From assembly GCF_040026395.1 (NCBI RefSeq), contig NZ_CP157278.1, positions 1,178,001-1,242,000 of the forward strand: a DNA stretch of 64,000 nucleotides, in the 5' to 3' direction. The notes beneath the pieces are model-generated. The model was given only the letters and a program-made list of their open reading frames with translations, made no database searches and had not been told where the DNA came from. Below, in pieces: positions 45,905 to 54,354 of the stretch. The position numbers and the translations under genes were made by a program. The number at the start of each line of letters is the position of its first letter. Position 1 is the first letter of the stretch. Source of the DNA: Pedobacter lusitanus (GTDB lineage Bacteria > Bacteroidota > Bacteroidia > Sphingobacteriales > Sphingobacteriaceae).

Positions 45905-45971
45905 GTGGTCGGTGTTGGTATAGGGTTGGTATACCCCTGGGGTATACCAACCCTATACCAACACCGACCAC
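45905..45971. repeat. 67-bp near-perfect palindrome between convergent genes
   Basis: Two perfectly complementary 33-nt arms (45905-45937 and 45939-45971) around a single central T. Each arm contains two copies of an 8-nt unit TTGGTATA (or its complement), so the hairpin has internal periodicity. It begins 9 bp after the NDH-2-like stop and faces the DUF1223 gene. It could be a bidirectional terminator, but no U-tract adjoins it and the stem is much longer than usual. It could also be a dispersed palindromic element. Confidence 0.9.
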
Positions 45972-46034
45972 AATACATCCCGTCACAGCGCTCCGTCGCA
46001 TCTCCATATAATTTGTTCTACTCCTGAAATTTAT

Positions 46035-46808
46035 TTACAATTTTCTCCATTCTGCTTTTGCAGCACCCAGTATTTCACCCTTATTTTTATCCTGGAGCAG
46101 CCCCAGTATTTCAAAATCAGCCGTGTGCAGATCTTTTGGTACTGCAACAGTGACAACCCCATCCCCTTTTTCGCTTAGCGGATAAGTTTGCAGTTTACGC
46201 ACAATCTGTACATGCGAGAGGGTATGCCCTGCATTTTCACCACCTTCTACTTTACTTACCGCACTTTTCTGTACAACTGCAACAGCTAAAACACTTCCTT
46301 TTAATCTCCCCGTTGCCTGATAATGTACATTAAGCCCGTCTTTGCCCTGATATGCCTCCAGTTTCAATGCCGAAGCCGGGCCTTCGGCCAGTCCGGCCGA
46401 TATGGCATTGCGGATCGCAAATTCTTCAGATCCCACAAATTCAGCTTTACCGTTTATAACAACCTGCGGCGTATAAATCTGTGGTTTATCAAGCCAGTGA
46501 CCATATTGCACCTGTCTTTTGGAATAATCCGCCTGACTAAAAACATCTTTCCAGCCCTGTCTGTCCCAGTAATCAACATGGTAAGCCAGTAAATAGACTT
46601 CTTTACCCTGCTGGTCTTTTTGTAACTCAGCCAATAATTCATCTGCAGGCGGACAGCTTGAACAACCTTCTGAAGTGAACAACTCCAATACGGCAAACCC
46701 TTTTCCTTCATTTTTTTGAATTGCATTATCACGCTGTCCGCATGCAGTGAGAGATAGTATACTAAGCATAAGACAGATGGTAAATCCTGAAATTTTGATC
46801 GTTTTCAT
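46035..46808 (-). CDS. DUF1223 exported thioredoxin-like protein
   Basis: Predicted periplasmic protein of 257 residues with a signal peptide, possibly a lipoprotein (SLTACGQ, Cys 23). The DUF1223 core starts AVLELFTSEGCSSCPPADELL, with a CxxC-like pair in a thioredoxin-type fold, followed by YHVDYWDRQGWKDVFS and TPQVVINGKAEFVGS, both family hallmarks. The function is unknown; the fold suggests thiol chemistry. The gene stands alone, convergent with the NDH-2-like gene. A minus-orientation TAGTTTTG -7 match lies at 46828-46835, about 20 bp ahead of the start, without a good -33. Confidence 0.88.
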   Translation of the reverse strand: MKTIKISGFTICLMLSILSLTACGQRDNAIQKNEGKGFAVLELFTSEGCSSCPPADELLAELQKDQQGKEVYLLAYHVDYWDRQGWKDVFSQADYSKRQVQYGHWLDKPQIYTPQVVINGKAEFVGSEEFAIRNAISAGLAEGPASALKLEAYQGKDGLNVHYQATGRLKGSVLAVAVVQKSAVSKVEGGENAGHTLSHVQIVRKLQTYPLSEKGDGVVTVAVPKDLHTADFEILGLLQDKNKGEILGAAKAEWRKL

Positions 46809-47011
46809 ATTTTTTTTATTTGTTTCCCAAAACTATTTCAAAAAAGCCCCTTCAGACAGATCAAACCAGTTCTAATGGGCATAATTGATCTCGAATCAGG
46901 CTTTTCCTGAGTTAAAGATCCCCCTATATAAAAGCAATTTAACTGAAAAATATTTCAAGACTGAAAATGCCTGATTCAGCTACAATCCAGCCTGTTTAAC
47001 CCGTTTATTAA

Positions 47012-47042
47012 TTGAGCAGCGCCCGGTACACACTTATTTTTG
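47012..47042 (+). promoter_or_regulatory. Bacteroidota-type promoter of the exported hydrolase gene
   Basis: TTG at 47012-47014 and TATTTTTG at 47035-47042 match the -33 and -7 (TAnnTTTG) elements with 20 bp between them. The start codon is 15 bp downstream, giving a very short leader. Confidence 0.6.
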
Positions 47043-47057
47043 ATTAAAAAACACAAT

Positions 47058-48104
47058 ATGTCAGAACAACTAAAATATGACCGCCGCCGGTTCCTGAGTA
47101 CTGCGGCCATCACGCTTGCCGCAGGCCCGCTCATTATGATCAGCAGTCCGGCCGAGGCGCAATCAGCAACCGAAAATGTAACTGCCCATAAGATCAGTGA
47201 TTCATTTGATGATTTAAAACAAATTGATGCCGGCGTGCTGAATGTCAGCTACGCTGAAGCTGGTTCGGCCAACAGCACTGTCGTGATTCTTCTGCATGGC
47301 TGGCCCTATGATATTCATAGCTTTGCAGAGGTCACTCCTCTGCTCGTTGCCCAGGGTTACAGAGTAATTGTTCCTTATCTGCGGGGTCACGGCACAACCC
47401 GTTTTCTTGAAGCCGGGACATTTAGAAACGGCCAGCAGGCAGCAGTTGCCCGCGATATCATAGATTTTATGGATGCACTTCAGATTGACAAAGCTATTCT
47501 TGGCGGTTTTGACTGGGGAGCCCGAACCGCCTGTATTATTGCAGCACTCTGGCCTGAACGCTGCAAAGCAATGGTTGCTGTAAATGGGTATCTGATTAAT
47601 AATCTTGAGCGTAACAAACTACCTTTATCTCCAAAAGCAGAATGGGGCTGGTGGTACCAGTACTACTTTGCTACCGAGCGCGGCCGCACTGGTTATGAGG
47701 CTAACCGAAATGATTTTGCAAAGCTGATCTGGAAAAATGTTTCTCCAAAATGGGATTTCAGTGATGCCGTTTTCCTTCGTACTGCCGCTGCATTCAATAA
47801 TCCGGATTATATCAGTATTGTGATCCATAATTACCGCTGGCGACTGAGCCTGGCCGAAGGTGATCCGCAATACGACAATATAGAAAAACTCCTGGCTCAG
47901 GGACCGGTAATTTCCGTACCCATAGTCACTCTTGATGGTGACGCTGATGGCGTTGCGCCTGCAACAGATGGCACAGCATATGCCAGCAAATTTTCAGGTA
48001 AACGTATACACCGGATTATCAGAGGTGCCGGACATAATTTACCACAGGAAGCTCCTCAGGCATTTGCTGAGGCTATTATCGAAGCCGATAAGCTTAGCAG
48101 ATAA
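47058..48104 (+). CDS. Tat-exported alpha/beta hydrolase, epoxide hydrolase-like
   Basis: Exported hydrolase of 348 residues. The N-terminus has a twin-arginine signal (DRRRFLSTAAITLAAGP), with cleavage expected near AEAQS. The fold motifs are LLHGWPYD (oxyanion-hole HGxP), LGGFDWGARTA with an aspartate nucleophile as in epoxide hydrolases and haloalkane dehalogenases, the acid region DGDADG, and GAGHNLPQEAP with the catalytic histidine. The aspartate rather than serine at the nucleophile elbow argues against an esterase. I chose the ATG at 47058; an upstream TTG (47040) adds six residues ahead of the Tat motif. The substrate is unknown. Confidence 0.87.
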   Translation: MSEQLKYDRRRFLSTAAITLAAGPLIMISSPAEAQSATENVTAHKISDSFDDLKQIDAGVLNVSYAEAGSANSTVVILLHGWPYDIHSFAEVTPLLVAQGYRVIVPYLRGHGTTRFLEAGTFRNGQQAAVARDIIDFMDALQIDKAILGGFDWGARTACIIAALWPERCKAMVAVNGYLINNLERNKLPLSPKAEWGWWYQYYFATERGRTGYEANRNDFAKLIWKNVSPKWDFSDAVFLRTAAAFNNPDYISIVIHNYRWRLSLAEGDPQYDNIEKLLAQGPVISVPIVTLDGDADGVAPATDGTAYASKFSGKRIHRIIRGAGHNLPQEAPQAFAEAIIEADKLSR

Positions 48105-48130
48105 ATTTGCTGTGCAATTTTTTCCTTAGC

Positions 48131-48158
48131 GCATCCGGTGATCAAAACAACCGGATGC
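48131..48158. terminator. Hairpin between convergent genes
   Basis: 9-bp inverted repeat (GCATCCGGT at 48131-48139, ACCGGATGC at 48150-48158) with a 10-nt loop, between the hydrolase and DUF3095 genes. No clear U-tract on either strand, so termination is only likely from position. Confidence 0.45.
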
Positions 48159-49315
48159 TAAAGATGGATTAATTTACGCTTAAGTATTTTTGAGGCCTGT
48201 GTATAACCACCTTCCGCACCATCTACAAAATGTATATGGCCATCATCCATATTTCTTACATAACAGGACATGACAGAAGCATTACTACTATGCAATCCAA
48301 AAAATATTTCACCGGAGGATTCCATTTGTGACAGGAGATTTTCCAGTTTCTGCCTTTGTAAAACCGTACCCGAAATTACTGTATTAATCTTTCCGTCCAA
48401 TACAAGCGTATCTGACATTTCAATCAGTTTTTCCAGATAACGTTTTCCTTTCAGAGTACGGAAATAAATGAAACCATAAATGCTTACCAATTGGGCTTTT
48501 ATAATTTCAAGCCAGTCAAATTTCCCGAGTTTAGCCAGCAATTCTGTCTTTAGACTATTGAAGGTCGTTTGCAAACGTAGCTTTGGGATCGATATAGGTT
48601 GTCTTTGTAGGGGATCACCATAAATCTCTTCTATTTTAAGCATCACTTTCCGCAGCACTGCAGACTGACTTACTCCTTTGGCTGCAACAACAAGTAAGGA
48701 CACGACTTCCTGTTGATTTTCCGGTGGGGCAATCCTATCCCACCGGCATTGCATACCGGAAAGATCCAGTTCATTTTCTTCCGAAAGAAACTCACCAGAT
48801 TCGTAATCTTCTGCTTTAATCAGTTTTTCAGCATAATCCAGCCCGGTTCCAAGCACCACAGGAATTGAGAAAAAAGATGACCGGTTATATTTAGAAATCC
48901 GTAGCTCATAACCCTCCTGATAAACCCTGCTCACGGTTATGGTTCCGGTACGGATTTCCAGATCAAAATTAGTCAGTGAATTTACCCGGTATAAAGACAA
49001 AGCTCCCATAACGGGAGCAAAGATCAATGGAGGAACAATAAACGTTGCACCATCGCCTCCAAAAAAGAATGGTACATCTACCTTCATTTTTTCAGCAATA
49101 TTCAGTACGGCAACGATACTGCCTGTAGCAAGAAAATTCACCTCTTTATGTTGTCCGTTCTGCACAGCCCGGGTAGAATTCTTAATATCTGTGATCACGA
49201 TATGCCAGTCGGGCGGAACTTTAAAAAAGAGATCTTCCTGAGCTAAAAGATCATTTATACCTACACCAACAGATGGCATTTCAGTGTAAAACAAGTCGGT
49301 TTTTACATTTCCCAT
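48158..49315 (-). CDS. DUF3095 family protein with cyclase-like core
   Basis: Protein of 385 residues of the uncharacterised DUF3095 family. The N-terminal 150 residues resemble a class III nucleotidyl cyclase fold: WHIVITDIKNSTRAVQNGQH looks like the first metal-aspartate segment, and VPFFFGGDGATFIVPP like the beta-hairpin GDG turn. The C-terminal part (about 290-385) is helical and contains GKINTVISGTVLQRQKLENL. No signal peptide is present, so it is cytoplasmic. The cyclase resemblance is my reading of motifs; activity is not established for the family as far as I know. It stands alone on its strand, 121 bp from the rhodanese gene. Confidence 0.82.
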   Translation of the reverse strand: MGNVKTDLFYTEMPSVGVGINDLLAQEDLFFKVPPDWHIVITDIKNSTRAVQNGQHKEVNFLATGSIVAVLNIAEKMKVDVPFFFGGDGATFIVPPLIFAPVMGALSLYRVNSLTNFDLEIRTGTITVSRVYQEGYELRISKYNRSSFFSIPVVLGTGLDYAEKLIKAEDYESGEFLSEENELDLSGMQCRWDRIAPPENQQEVVSLLVVAAKGVSQSAVLRKVMLKIEEIYGDPLQRQPISIPKLRLQTTFNSLKTELLAKLGKFDWLEIIKAQLVSIYGFIYFRTLKGKRYLEKLIEMSDTLVLDGKINTVISGTVLQRQKLENLLSQMESSGEIFFGLHSSNASVMSCYVRNMDDGHIHFVDGAEGGYTQASKILKRKLIHL

Positions 49316-49436
49316 TTTGTTCTGTTAAAAAAAACCTTTGATTCGGGGACCGGTTTTCCGGAACATAATATAAGCAATAATCAGCGCGATTAATCTTAAC
49401 TGTTAAAATCCGGCCGCAGTCTTAAAGACGATAACC

Positions 49437-49892
49437 TTATTCTACGGGATATCCCTTATCAACCCAGTCAATTTTGATATTATCCGGAAGATCCAGCAGA
49501 CGGACATTAGTAAATTTCTGCTCCAAAAACAATTTAAATGCTGGTCTTATATTAGGGCATTTACCCATCGGACAACAACCGCAGTAAATCACGATGGATT
49601 TATTTTTAGGCACCGTTTTCAGGAGCTGTTTTAGTTTTTCCAGATTCACAGCATCACTTGCAGCACCAACATTGATTGCTCCCCTGATGTTCTGAACCAC
49701 TCCAATATTATAGATTTTAACCTCTTCCTTTTTACTGATCATAGCAGCCAGTGCAGCCGGTTCAATTAACTGATCCTCTTTCCAGGGATTACTTTGTAAA
49801 AAAGGTTTTGAAGTCTGTGCATATGCAGCAGTTACTCCGGCTGTAAATAACAACAGCATAATAGCTGTCCTGAATAAAATGTTTTTAAGCAT
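49437..49892 (-). CDS. Exported rhodanese-like protein
   Basis: Periplasmic protein of 151 residues with a signal peptide (about 1-25, ending AAYAQ). The rhodanese-like core ends with SIVIYCGCCPMGKCPNIRPA, where the first cysteine after IVIY is the expected persulfide site; four cysteines are clustered there. LDLPDNIKIDWVDKGYPV is the usual C-terminal strand. It lies 37 bp downstream of selD on the same strand, so it may be co-transcribed with the selenouridine genes, although its export suggests a separate role in sulfur or selenium handling. Confidence 0.82.
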   Translation of the reverse strand: MLKNILFRTAIMLLLFTAGVTAAYAQTSKPFLQSNPWKEDQLIEPAALAAMISKKEEVKIYNIGVVQNIRGAINVGAASDAVNLEKLKQLLKTVPKNKSIVIYCGCCPMGKCPNIRPAFKLFLEQKFTNVRLLDLPDNIKIDWVDKGYPVE

Positions 49893-49929
49893 AAGCTGTA
49901 ATTTATTGTTTTTTCTATTTACTGAGATT

Positions 49930-50979
49930 TTAGACTACCTGAATCAGCTGCGCTGTGTCTCTGTCTTTCAGCCAGCCAAAAGATACCAGATGTTCTTCAG
50001 TCAGGCCTTGTGCTTTCAGCAAAGCTTCAAATGTTTCCACACCATCTGCTTCAACTGCAACCAGCAAACCTCCGCTGGTCTGAGGATCAGCAAGGATGAA
50101 TTTCTGATTTGCCGTCAGTTCACTTACTTTATGGCCATAACTATTCCAGTTTCTTTGTGTACCACCCGGATAACAATTGAGCTCCAGATAATAGGGCAAT
50201 GAAGAAATTACCGGCACCTTGTCAAATTCAATAACTGCTGATAAATCACTTCCCTCACACATTTCTGCTAAATGACCAAGCAATCCAAAACCAGTAACAT
50301 CAGTCATAGCCTTTACACTTTCCAGCTGACCGAACAACTCACCCGGCTTATTCAGGGTAACCATACTTTTCAGCGCAATTGCCGCATCTTCGGCAAGCAA
50401 TACACCTTTTTTCTGAGCAGTAGATAAAATACCTACACCCAGGGATTTGGTTAAATACAAACGGCAGCCAGCTGTTGCTGTAGAGTTTTGTTTAAGCTGT
50501 GAAGTGTTGACCAGTCCATTAACTGATAATCCGAAAACCGGCTCCGGACAATCTATACTATGCCCGCCGGCAAGTGTAATACCCGCTTCAGCACAAATAG
50601 CTCTTGCACCTTCCAGCACTTTCTGTGCAATTTCGGGTGCAAGCTTTTCAATCGGCCAGCCTAAAATTGCGATCGCCATAACTGGCTTTCCTCCCATTGC
50701 ATAGACATCACTGATTGCATTGGCAGAAGCAATTCTGCCAAAATCGTAAGGATCATCCACTATAGGCATAAAAAAGTCTGTAGTAGAAATCAGCGCTGAT
50801 CCGTTCCCCAGATCAAATACTGCTGCATCATCTCTTTTGTCATTCCCTACTAAAAGCCGGGGATCAGTAATTGCAGGAACTGCACTGTGCAGGATTTTAT
50901 CAAGTATGGCAGGGCTGATTTTACAACCGCATCCTGCACCATGTGAATATTGAGTAAGTTTTATATTATTCGCGTCCAT
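49930..50979 (-). CDS. selD: Selenide, water dikinase
   Basis: Makes selenophosphate from selenide and ATP, the selenium donor for tRNA selenouridine and selenocysteine. The 349-residue protein starts with [17 protein letters not shown], which holds the catalytic Cys17 and Lys20 in the same places as the E. coli enzyme; the catalytic position is Cys, not selenocysteine. The ATP-binding AIRS-like fold follows ([21 protein letters not shown], then [14 protein letters not shown]). It lies 15 bp downstream of mnmH on the same strand, so the pair forms an operon dedicated to selenouridine in tRNA. No selA, selB or selC is in the window. Confidence 0.97.
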   Translation of the reverse strand: MDANNIKLTQYSHGAGCGCKISPAILDKILHSAVPAITDPRLLVGNDKRDDAAVFDLGNGSALISTTDFFMPIVDDPYDFGRIASANAISDVYAMGGKPVMAIAILGWPIEKLAPEIAQKVLEGARAICAEAGITLAGGHSIDCPEPVFGLSVNGLVNTSQLKQNSTATAGCRLYLTKSLGVGILSTAQKKGVLLAEDAAIALKSMVTLNKPGELFGQLESVKAMTDVTGFGLLGHLAEMCEGSDLSAVIEFDKVPVISSLPYYLELNCYPGGTQRNWNSYGHKVSELTANQKFILADPQTSGGLLVAVEADGVETFEALLKAQGLTEEHLVSFGWLKDRDTAQLIQVV

Positions 50980-50994
50980 TTCTCTGATTTATAA

Positions 50995-52032
50995 TTATTT
51001 TCTGGTAGCTGCTTCTTTTAAGGAATTCAAAATCCGGGCGGCATTGGCCATGATATCTTTACTTTCCAGCTCAACTGTAATAACTTTCTCTTTATTCCGC
51101 TTGCTCAGACCTGTCCTGTAAGTTTTATCATAATAAACCAGTACGATCCGGATAAAATCCGGCATCCGGCCTTCTTCAATTGCCAGGATAGCATTTTTAG
51201 TCTGCTCCGGGCCTAATCTTTTCCAGATCCGCTCTGTACATTCAATTAAAAATGCCGCATCTAAAGCGCCATATTCTGCAGCCAGTAATTCAACACGGTA
51301 TTCATGAGGAACCTGGATATTGACCAGTACAGCATCTCTCATCTGGTGCCAGAAAGGATTGGGTATACATCTTTTACCAATGGTCAGACTCTCATCCTCT
51401 ACCCATACAGTACGATCCTGATCCAGCAGATTCAGCTGAAAAGCAAGATTATTTTCAAATTGTTCCTGTGTAGGCTGTACCATTTTGTTCATGGTACCAT
51501 AGGATGAGCCCTGATGCTGAGCCAGGTCTTCGAGGTCTATGATCTGTTCTCCGGAAGACCGAAACTGATGTAACAGCCTGGTTTTCCCCGAACCGGTCAT
51601 CCCGCCCAGAATATTCAGCTGATAGTTTTTTTCAAATTGTCCGGCAGACCATCTGCGATAGCTTTTATAACCACCCTCAATAAGGTAAACTTCAAAACCA
51701 TATAGATCCAGTGCCCAGGCCATTGCGCCGCTTCGCATTCCGCCACGCCAGCAGTGTACCGCTATCTTTTTTGCAGGTGAAATCTCCAGTGCTTCTTTGA
51801 TGAATGAAGACCATTTATTCCCGGTCAGATCAAAGCCCAGTAAAATAGCCTGTTCTCTTCCAACCTGCTTATAGGTGGTACCTACAAGAACACGTTCTTC
51901 GTTCGTGAAAATCGGGAGATTAAATGCGCCGGGTATTTTCCCCTGCGCAAACTCTGCAGGGGTCCGGACATCAACTAAGGGAATAACTTCAGACAGGCTG
52001 ATAAAGTCACTGATAGTAATCGTTCTGATCAT
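50995..52032 (-). CDS. mnmH: tRNA 2-selenouridine synthase
   Basis: Converts 2-thiouridine at the tRNA wobble position to 2-selenouridine via geranylation, using selenophosphate from SelD. From the ATG at 52032 it has 345 residues; an upstream TTG would add six. The rhodanese domain (about 1-130) has VDVRTPAEFAQGKIPGAFN and the catalytic cysteine in AVHCWRGGMRS. The second domain has a P-loop GGMTGSGKT. It forms a two-gene unit with selD, 15 bp downstream. Neither gene shows a defect, so the pathway should be functional provided selenide is available. Confidence 0.95.
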   Translation of the reverse strand: MIRTITISDFISLSEVIPLVDVRTPAEFAQGKIPGAFNLPIFTNEERVLVGTTYKQVGREQAILLGFDLTGNKWSSFIKEALEISPAKKIAVHCWRGGMRSGAMAWALDLYGFEVYLIEGGYKSYRRWSAGQFEKNYQLNILGGMTGSGKTRLLHQFRSSGEQIIDLEDLAQHQGSSYGTMNKMVQPTQEQFENNLAFQLNLLDQDRTVWVEDESLTIGKRCIPNPFWHQMRDAVLVNIQVPHEYRVELLAAEYGALDAAFLIECTERIWKRLGPEQTKNAILAIEEGRMPDFIRIVLVYYDKTYRTGLSKRNKEKVITVELESKDIMANAARILNSLKEAATRK

Positions 52033-52083
52033 TTTCTGGATTTGAGCCAAAGATGCATAAATCTGGTCAGAATCCAGAGAGAA

Positions 52084-52659
52084 CTAGTTATACTTTACAG
52101 TACTGTCATAGGTATCATCGATAACCTTATCTTTCCATTCTTCTTTTCTTTCGGCCAGTAATTTTGCAATGCTTTCTGTACTTAAACCCGCCCCTCTGTT
52201 ATAAGCCGCAATATAAACTGACAACTTTTCTTCTACCGCTCTGATACTATTGGCAAAGTCTACAAAATCCTTAATCATACGTTTACGTCCGCCATGCGAA
52301 GCGAACAGCACATCGTTGAACCTGAAGTATCTGTGAGCTAAGTTATTTCTCCAGGCCAGGACTTCTCTGAGTTCTTCCATATCCACATCACTGATATGAT
52401 AAGCTTCCTGCAATAAAGCAGTCATAATTCCGACCATTTTTTTACTATGATCATATTTGGCCCAGATCGCTTCGTAGGTATCCTGCGACTCAGGTTTATT
52501 TTTCACAATGTCATCTATAGCCAGCATATTGATCGTCTGCTGCTCTAAAGCCTGCCCCATATAAATTGCTCTGCCATAATGTGCATAAAGCAATAGTGAC
52601 TGTTCGCTTTCTTTAAGTTCGTATTCCGCTATTGCGTCCTGGTAAGTTTGATGTTCCAT
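52084..52659 (-). CDS. Conserved hypothetical helical protein, HEPN-like motif
   Basis: I do not recognise this 191-residue protein. It is almost entirely helical, without signal peptide or membrane segments. A central WRNNLAHRYF segment (Rx4H spacing) resembles the core of HEPN-like domains, whose catalytic members are RNases, but a single short motif is weak evidence. Helices around it (EELREVLAW and KRMIKDFVDFANSIRAVEEKL) would fit such a bundle. It lies 51 bp ahead of mnmH on the same strand, with no evident functional tie. Confidence 0.55.
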   Translation of the reverse strand: MEHQTYQDAIAEYELKESEQSLLLYAHYGRAIYMGQALEQQTINMLAIDDIVKNKPESQDTYEAIWAKYDHSKKMVGIMTALLQEAYHISDVDMEELREVLAWRNNLAHRYFRFNDVLFASHGGRKRMIKDFVDFANSIRAVEEKLSVYIAAYNRGAGLSTESIAKLLAERKEEWKDKVIDDTYDSTVKYN

Positions 52660-52739
52660 TAATCTGTTTTATAGGATATTTATTCTTATAACCTGTAAAA
52701 CCCGTATTATGTTCTGTATTTAATTTATATTTTACTGAA

Positions 52740-54344
52740 TTAATTTTTCCATTGAAAAATTGACATGACAGCTGCGTGATCAGACGGAAACATCACCGGA
52801 TGATAATCAATCACCCTTGATTCAATCGGATTCAGCTTATTTCCTTTAAAATAGATAAAGTCAATCCTATCTCTGACACCATATTTAGCTGTTGTTGTTG
52901 CTGCCCTTACTCCCCATGTTAATCCGGGATCTGATAAAGGATTGACATGGAGCGCACGATAACTATCTGTAAACCCTGCATTGAGCATTTCTTTACTTTC
53001 CGGCCATTCTACGATACGGTTAAAATGAATAGCCTTTGTTTCTTCCGTCCAATCCAGATGCGACCCCATATTGAAATCGCCCCCCATAATTACAGGTATA
53101 TGAGCTGCATTTTTAAGATAAGGATCTATCCTTCTCAGTATTTCTTTGATTTCCATGTGTCGGGTATCAGCCTCATCCTTGATTAATTCCTGAGCATTTT
53201 TTTGCTGCTGTCTGATACTGGCATCTACATCAGGCAGATAATTCAGCCAGGTATTCAGATAAACCAGGTTTTTACCGGAACCCAGATTTAATTTCACCCC
53301 TCCAAAATTGGAAGGATGAAATTCTTTAATCGTCTCTGTGACAGGGTAACGGCTCATGATGGATAAATTGGCACTGATCAGATAGAAATAATATCCCAGA
53401 GAATCAGCAATGATTTCACCGGATCCGTAAGTTTCAACCAGACCTATAATATCTGCATGTGTCGGTTTCATGGTTTCTATTAACCTTTGTAAACCTACAG
53501 CCTGTCCGTAACGATGTCCGCCATGCCAGACATTCCATGTCAGGACTTTGAGATCTGAAGGAACACAGGTTGCTTCATTTATATTTACCCCTGTGTTGAA
53601 TTGTGCGAATAATTGCTGTACTTCTGTATCTTTTACGATCGTATTCCAAATCTTTATCTCATCGAGAAATCCATTAAATGCATTCCACTGTCCATTTGAT
53701 CCATACTCCCACTTTTCATCTGTCCCTCCCACAACTGTTGCCAGCTCTGTATTAAATCCGCCGAGTTCTGGTGTATTGTATATCGCTACGTTCTTTCCAT
53801 CCAGATAAATCCACACTTCCTGCTTTTTTCTGTCAACAGTAAAAACAATCTGGTGCCATTTTCCATCATTTATTTTTTGTCTTTCTGCTGTAGGTTTATA
53901 ATCATATCGTCTTTTGCCATCATTTAAAATCAGCGCCCACGCACCATTCTCCCGGGTATAAATCTGCCAGCCTGCAGTCGATAAATCATCTGCTTTTTTA
54001 TTCCCCATTACGGGAGTACCCATCTTTGCACCCGGCAAAGTTTTAACCCATACCTGGATTGAAAAAGAGCTCTTTTCGTTAAACTCAGGTAATGTACCCT
54101 TACCGAGTTTAACCGGTCTTCTTAAGATTGCATTGGCAGAAAGATCCAGTGCCCTGCCACTCAATCCTTTTACATACTGGGATTGCTGAAGATCAACAAC
54201 ATAATATGCGCTGTCTTTAGGTGTAATGGTCTCTTTAAAATTGAAGTTGTCAAAATTGAGATAATATACCGGTTCCTGAGCGTGAAGATCCATTGCAAAA
54301 AACAGCAGTAAAACTGCGGGAATAGTTATGCTTTTAAGTTTCAT
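52740..54344 (-). CDS. Exported LamG-endonuclease/exonuclease/phosphatase-family protein
   Basis: Exported two-domain protein of 534 residues. A signal peptide (about 1-22) is followed by a LamG/concanavalin-like domain (about 30-255; DGKWHQIVFTVDRKKQEVWIYLDG), a carbohydrate- or surface-binding fold. The C-terminal EEP phosphatase domain (about 265-534) shows VLTWNVWHGG, DIIGLVETYG, VIMGGDFNMGSH, and the closing DHAAVMS. The aspartate/asparagine/histidine set of the DNase I-like fold is complete. It probably removes phosphate from an extracellular substrate. It lies 10 bp downstream of the alkaline-phosphatase-like gene, so both are in one transcript, divergent from SusC/SusD. Confidence 0.88.
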   Translation of the reverse strand: MKLKSITIPAVLLLFFAMDLHAQEPVYYLNFDNFNFKETITPKDSAYYVVDLQQSQYVKGLSGRALDLSANAILRRPVKLGKGTLPEFNEKSSFSIQVWVKTLPGAKMGTPVMGNKKADDLSTAGWQIYTRENGAWALILNDGKRRYDYKPTAERQKINDGKWHQIVFTVDRKKQEVWIYLDGKNVAIYNTPELGGFNTELATVVGGTDEKWEYGSNGQWNAFNGFLDEIKIWNTIVKDTEVQQLFAQFNTGVNINEATCVPSDLKVLTWNVWHGGHRYGQAVGLQRLIETMKPTHADIIGLVETYGSGEIIADSLGYYFYLISANLSIMSRYPVTETIKEFHPSNFGGVKLNLGSGKNLVYLNTWLNYLPDVDASIRQQQKNAQELIKDEADTRHMEIKEILRRIDPYLKNAAHIPVIMGGDFNMGSHLDWTEETKAIHFNRIVEWPESKEMLNAGFTDSYRALHVNPLSDPGLTWGVRAATTTAKYGVRDRIDFIYFKGNKLNPIESRVIDYHPVMFPSDHAAVMSIFQWKN

Positions 54345-54354
54345 GCCCTGAAGA

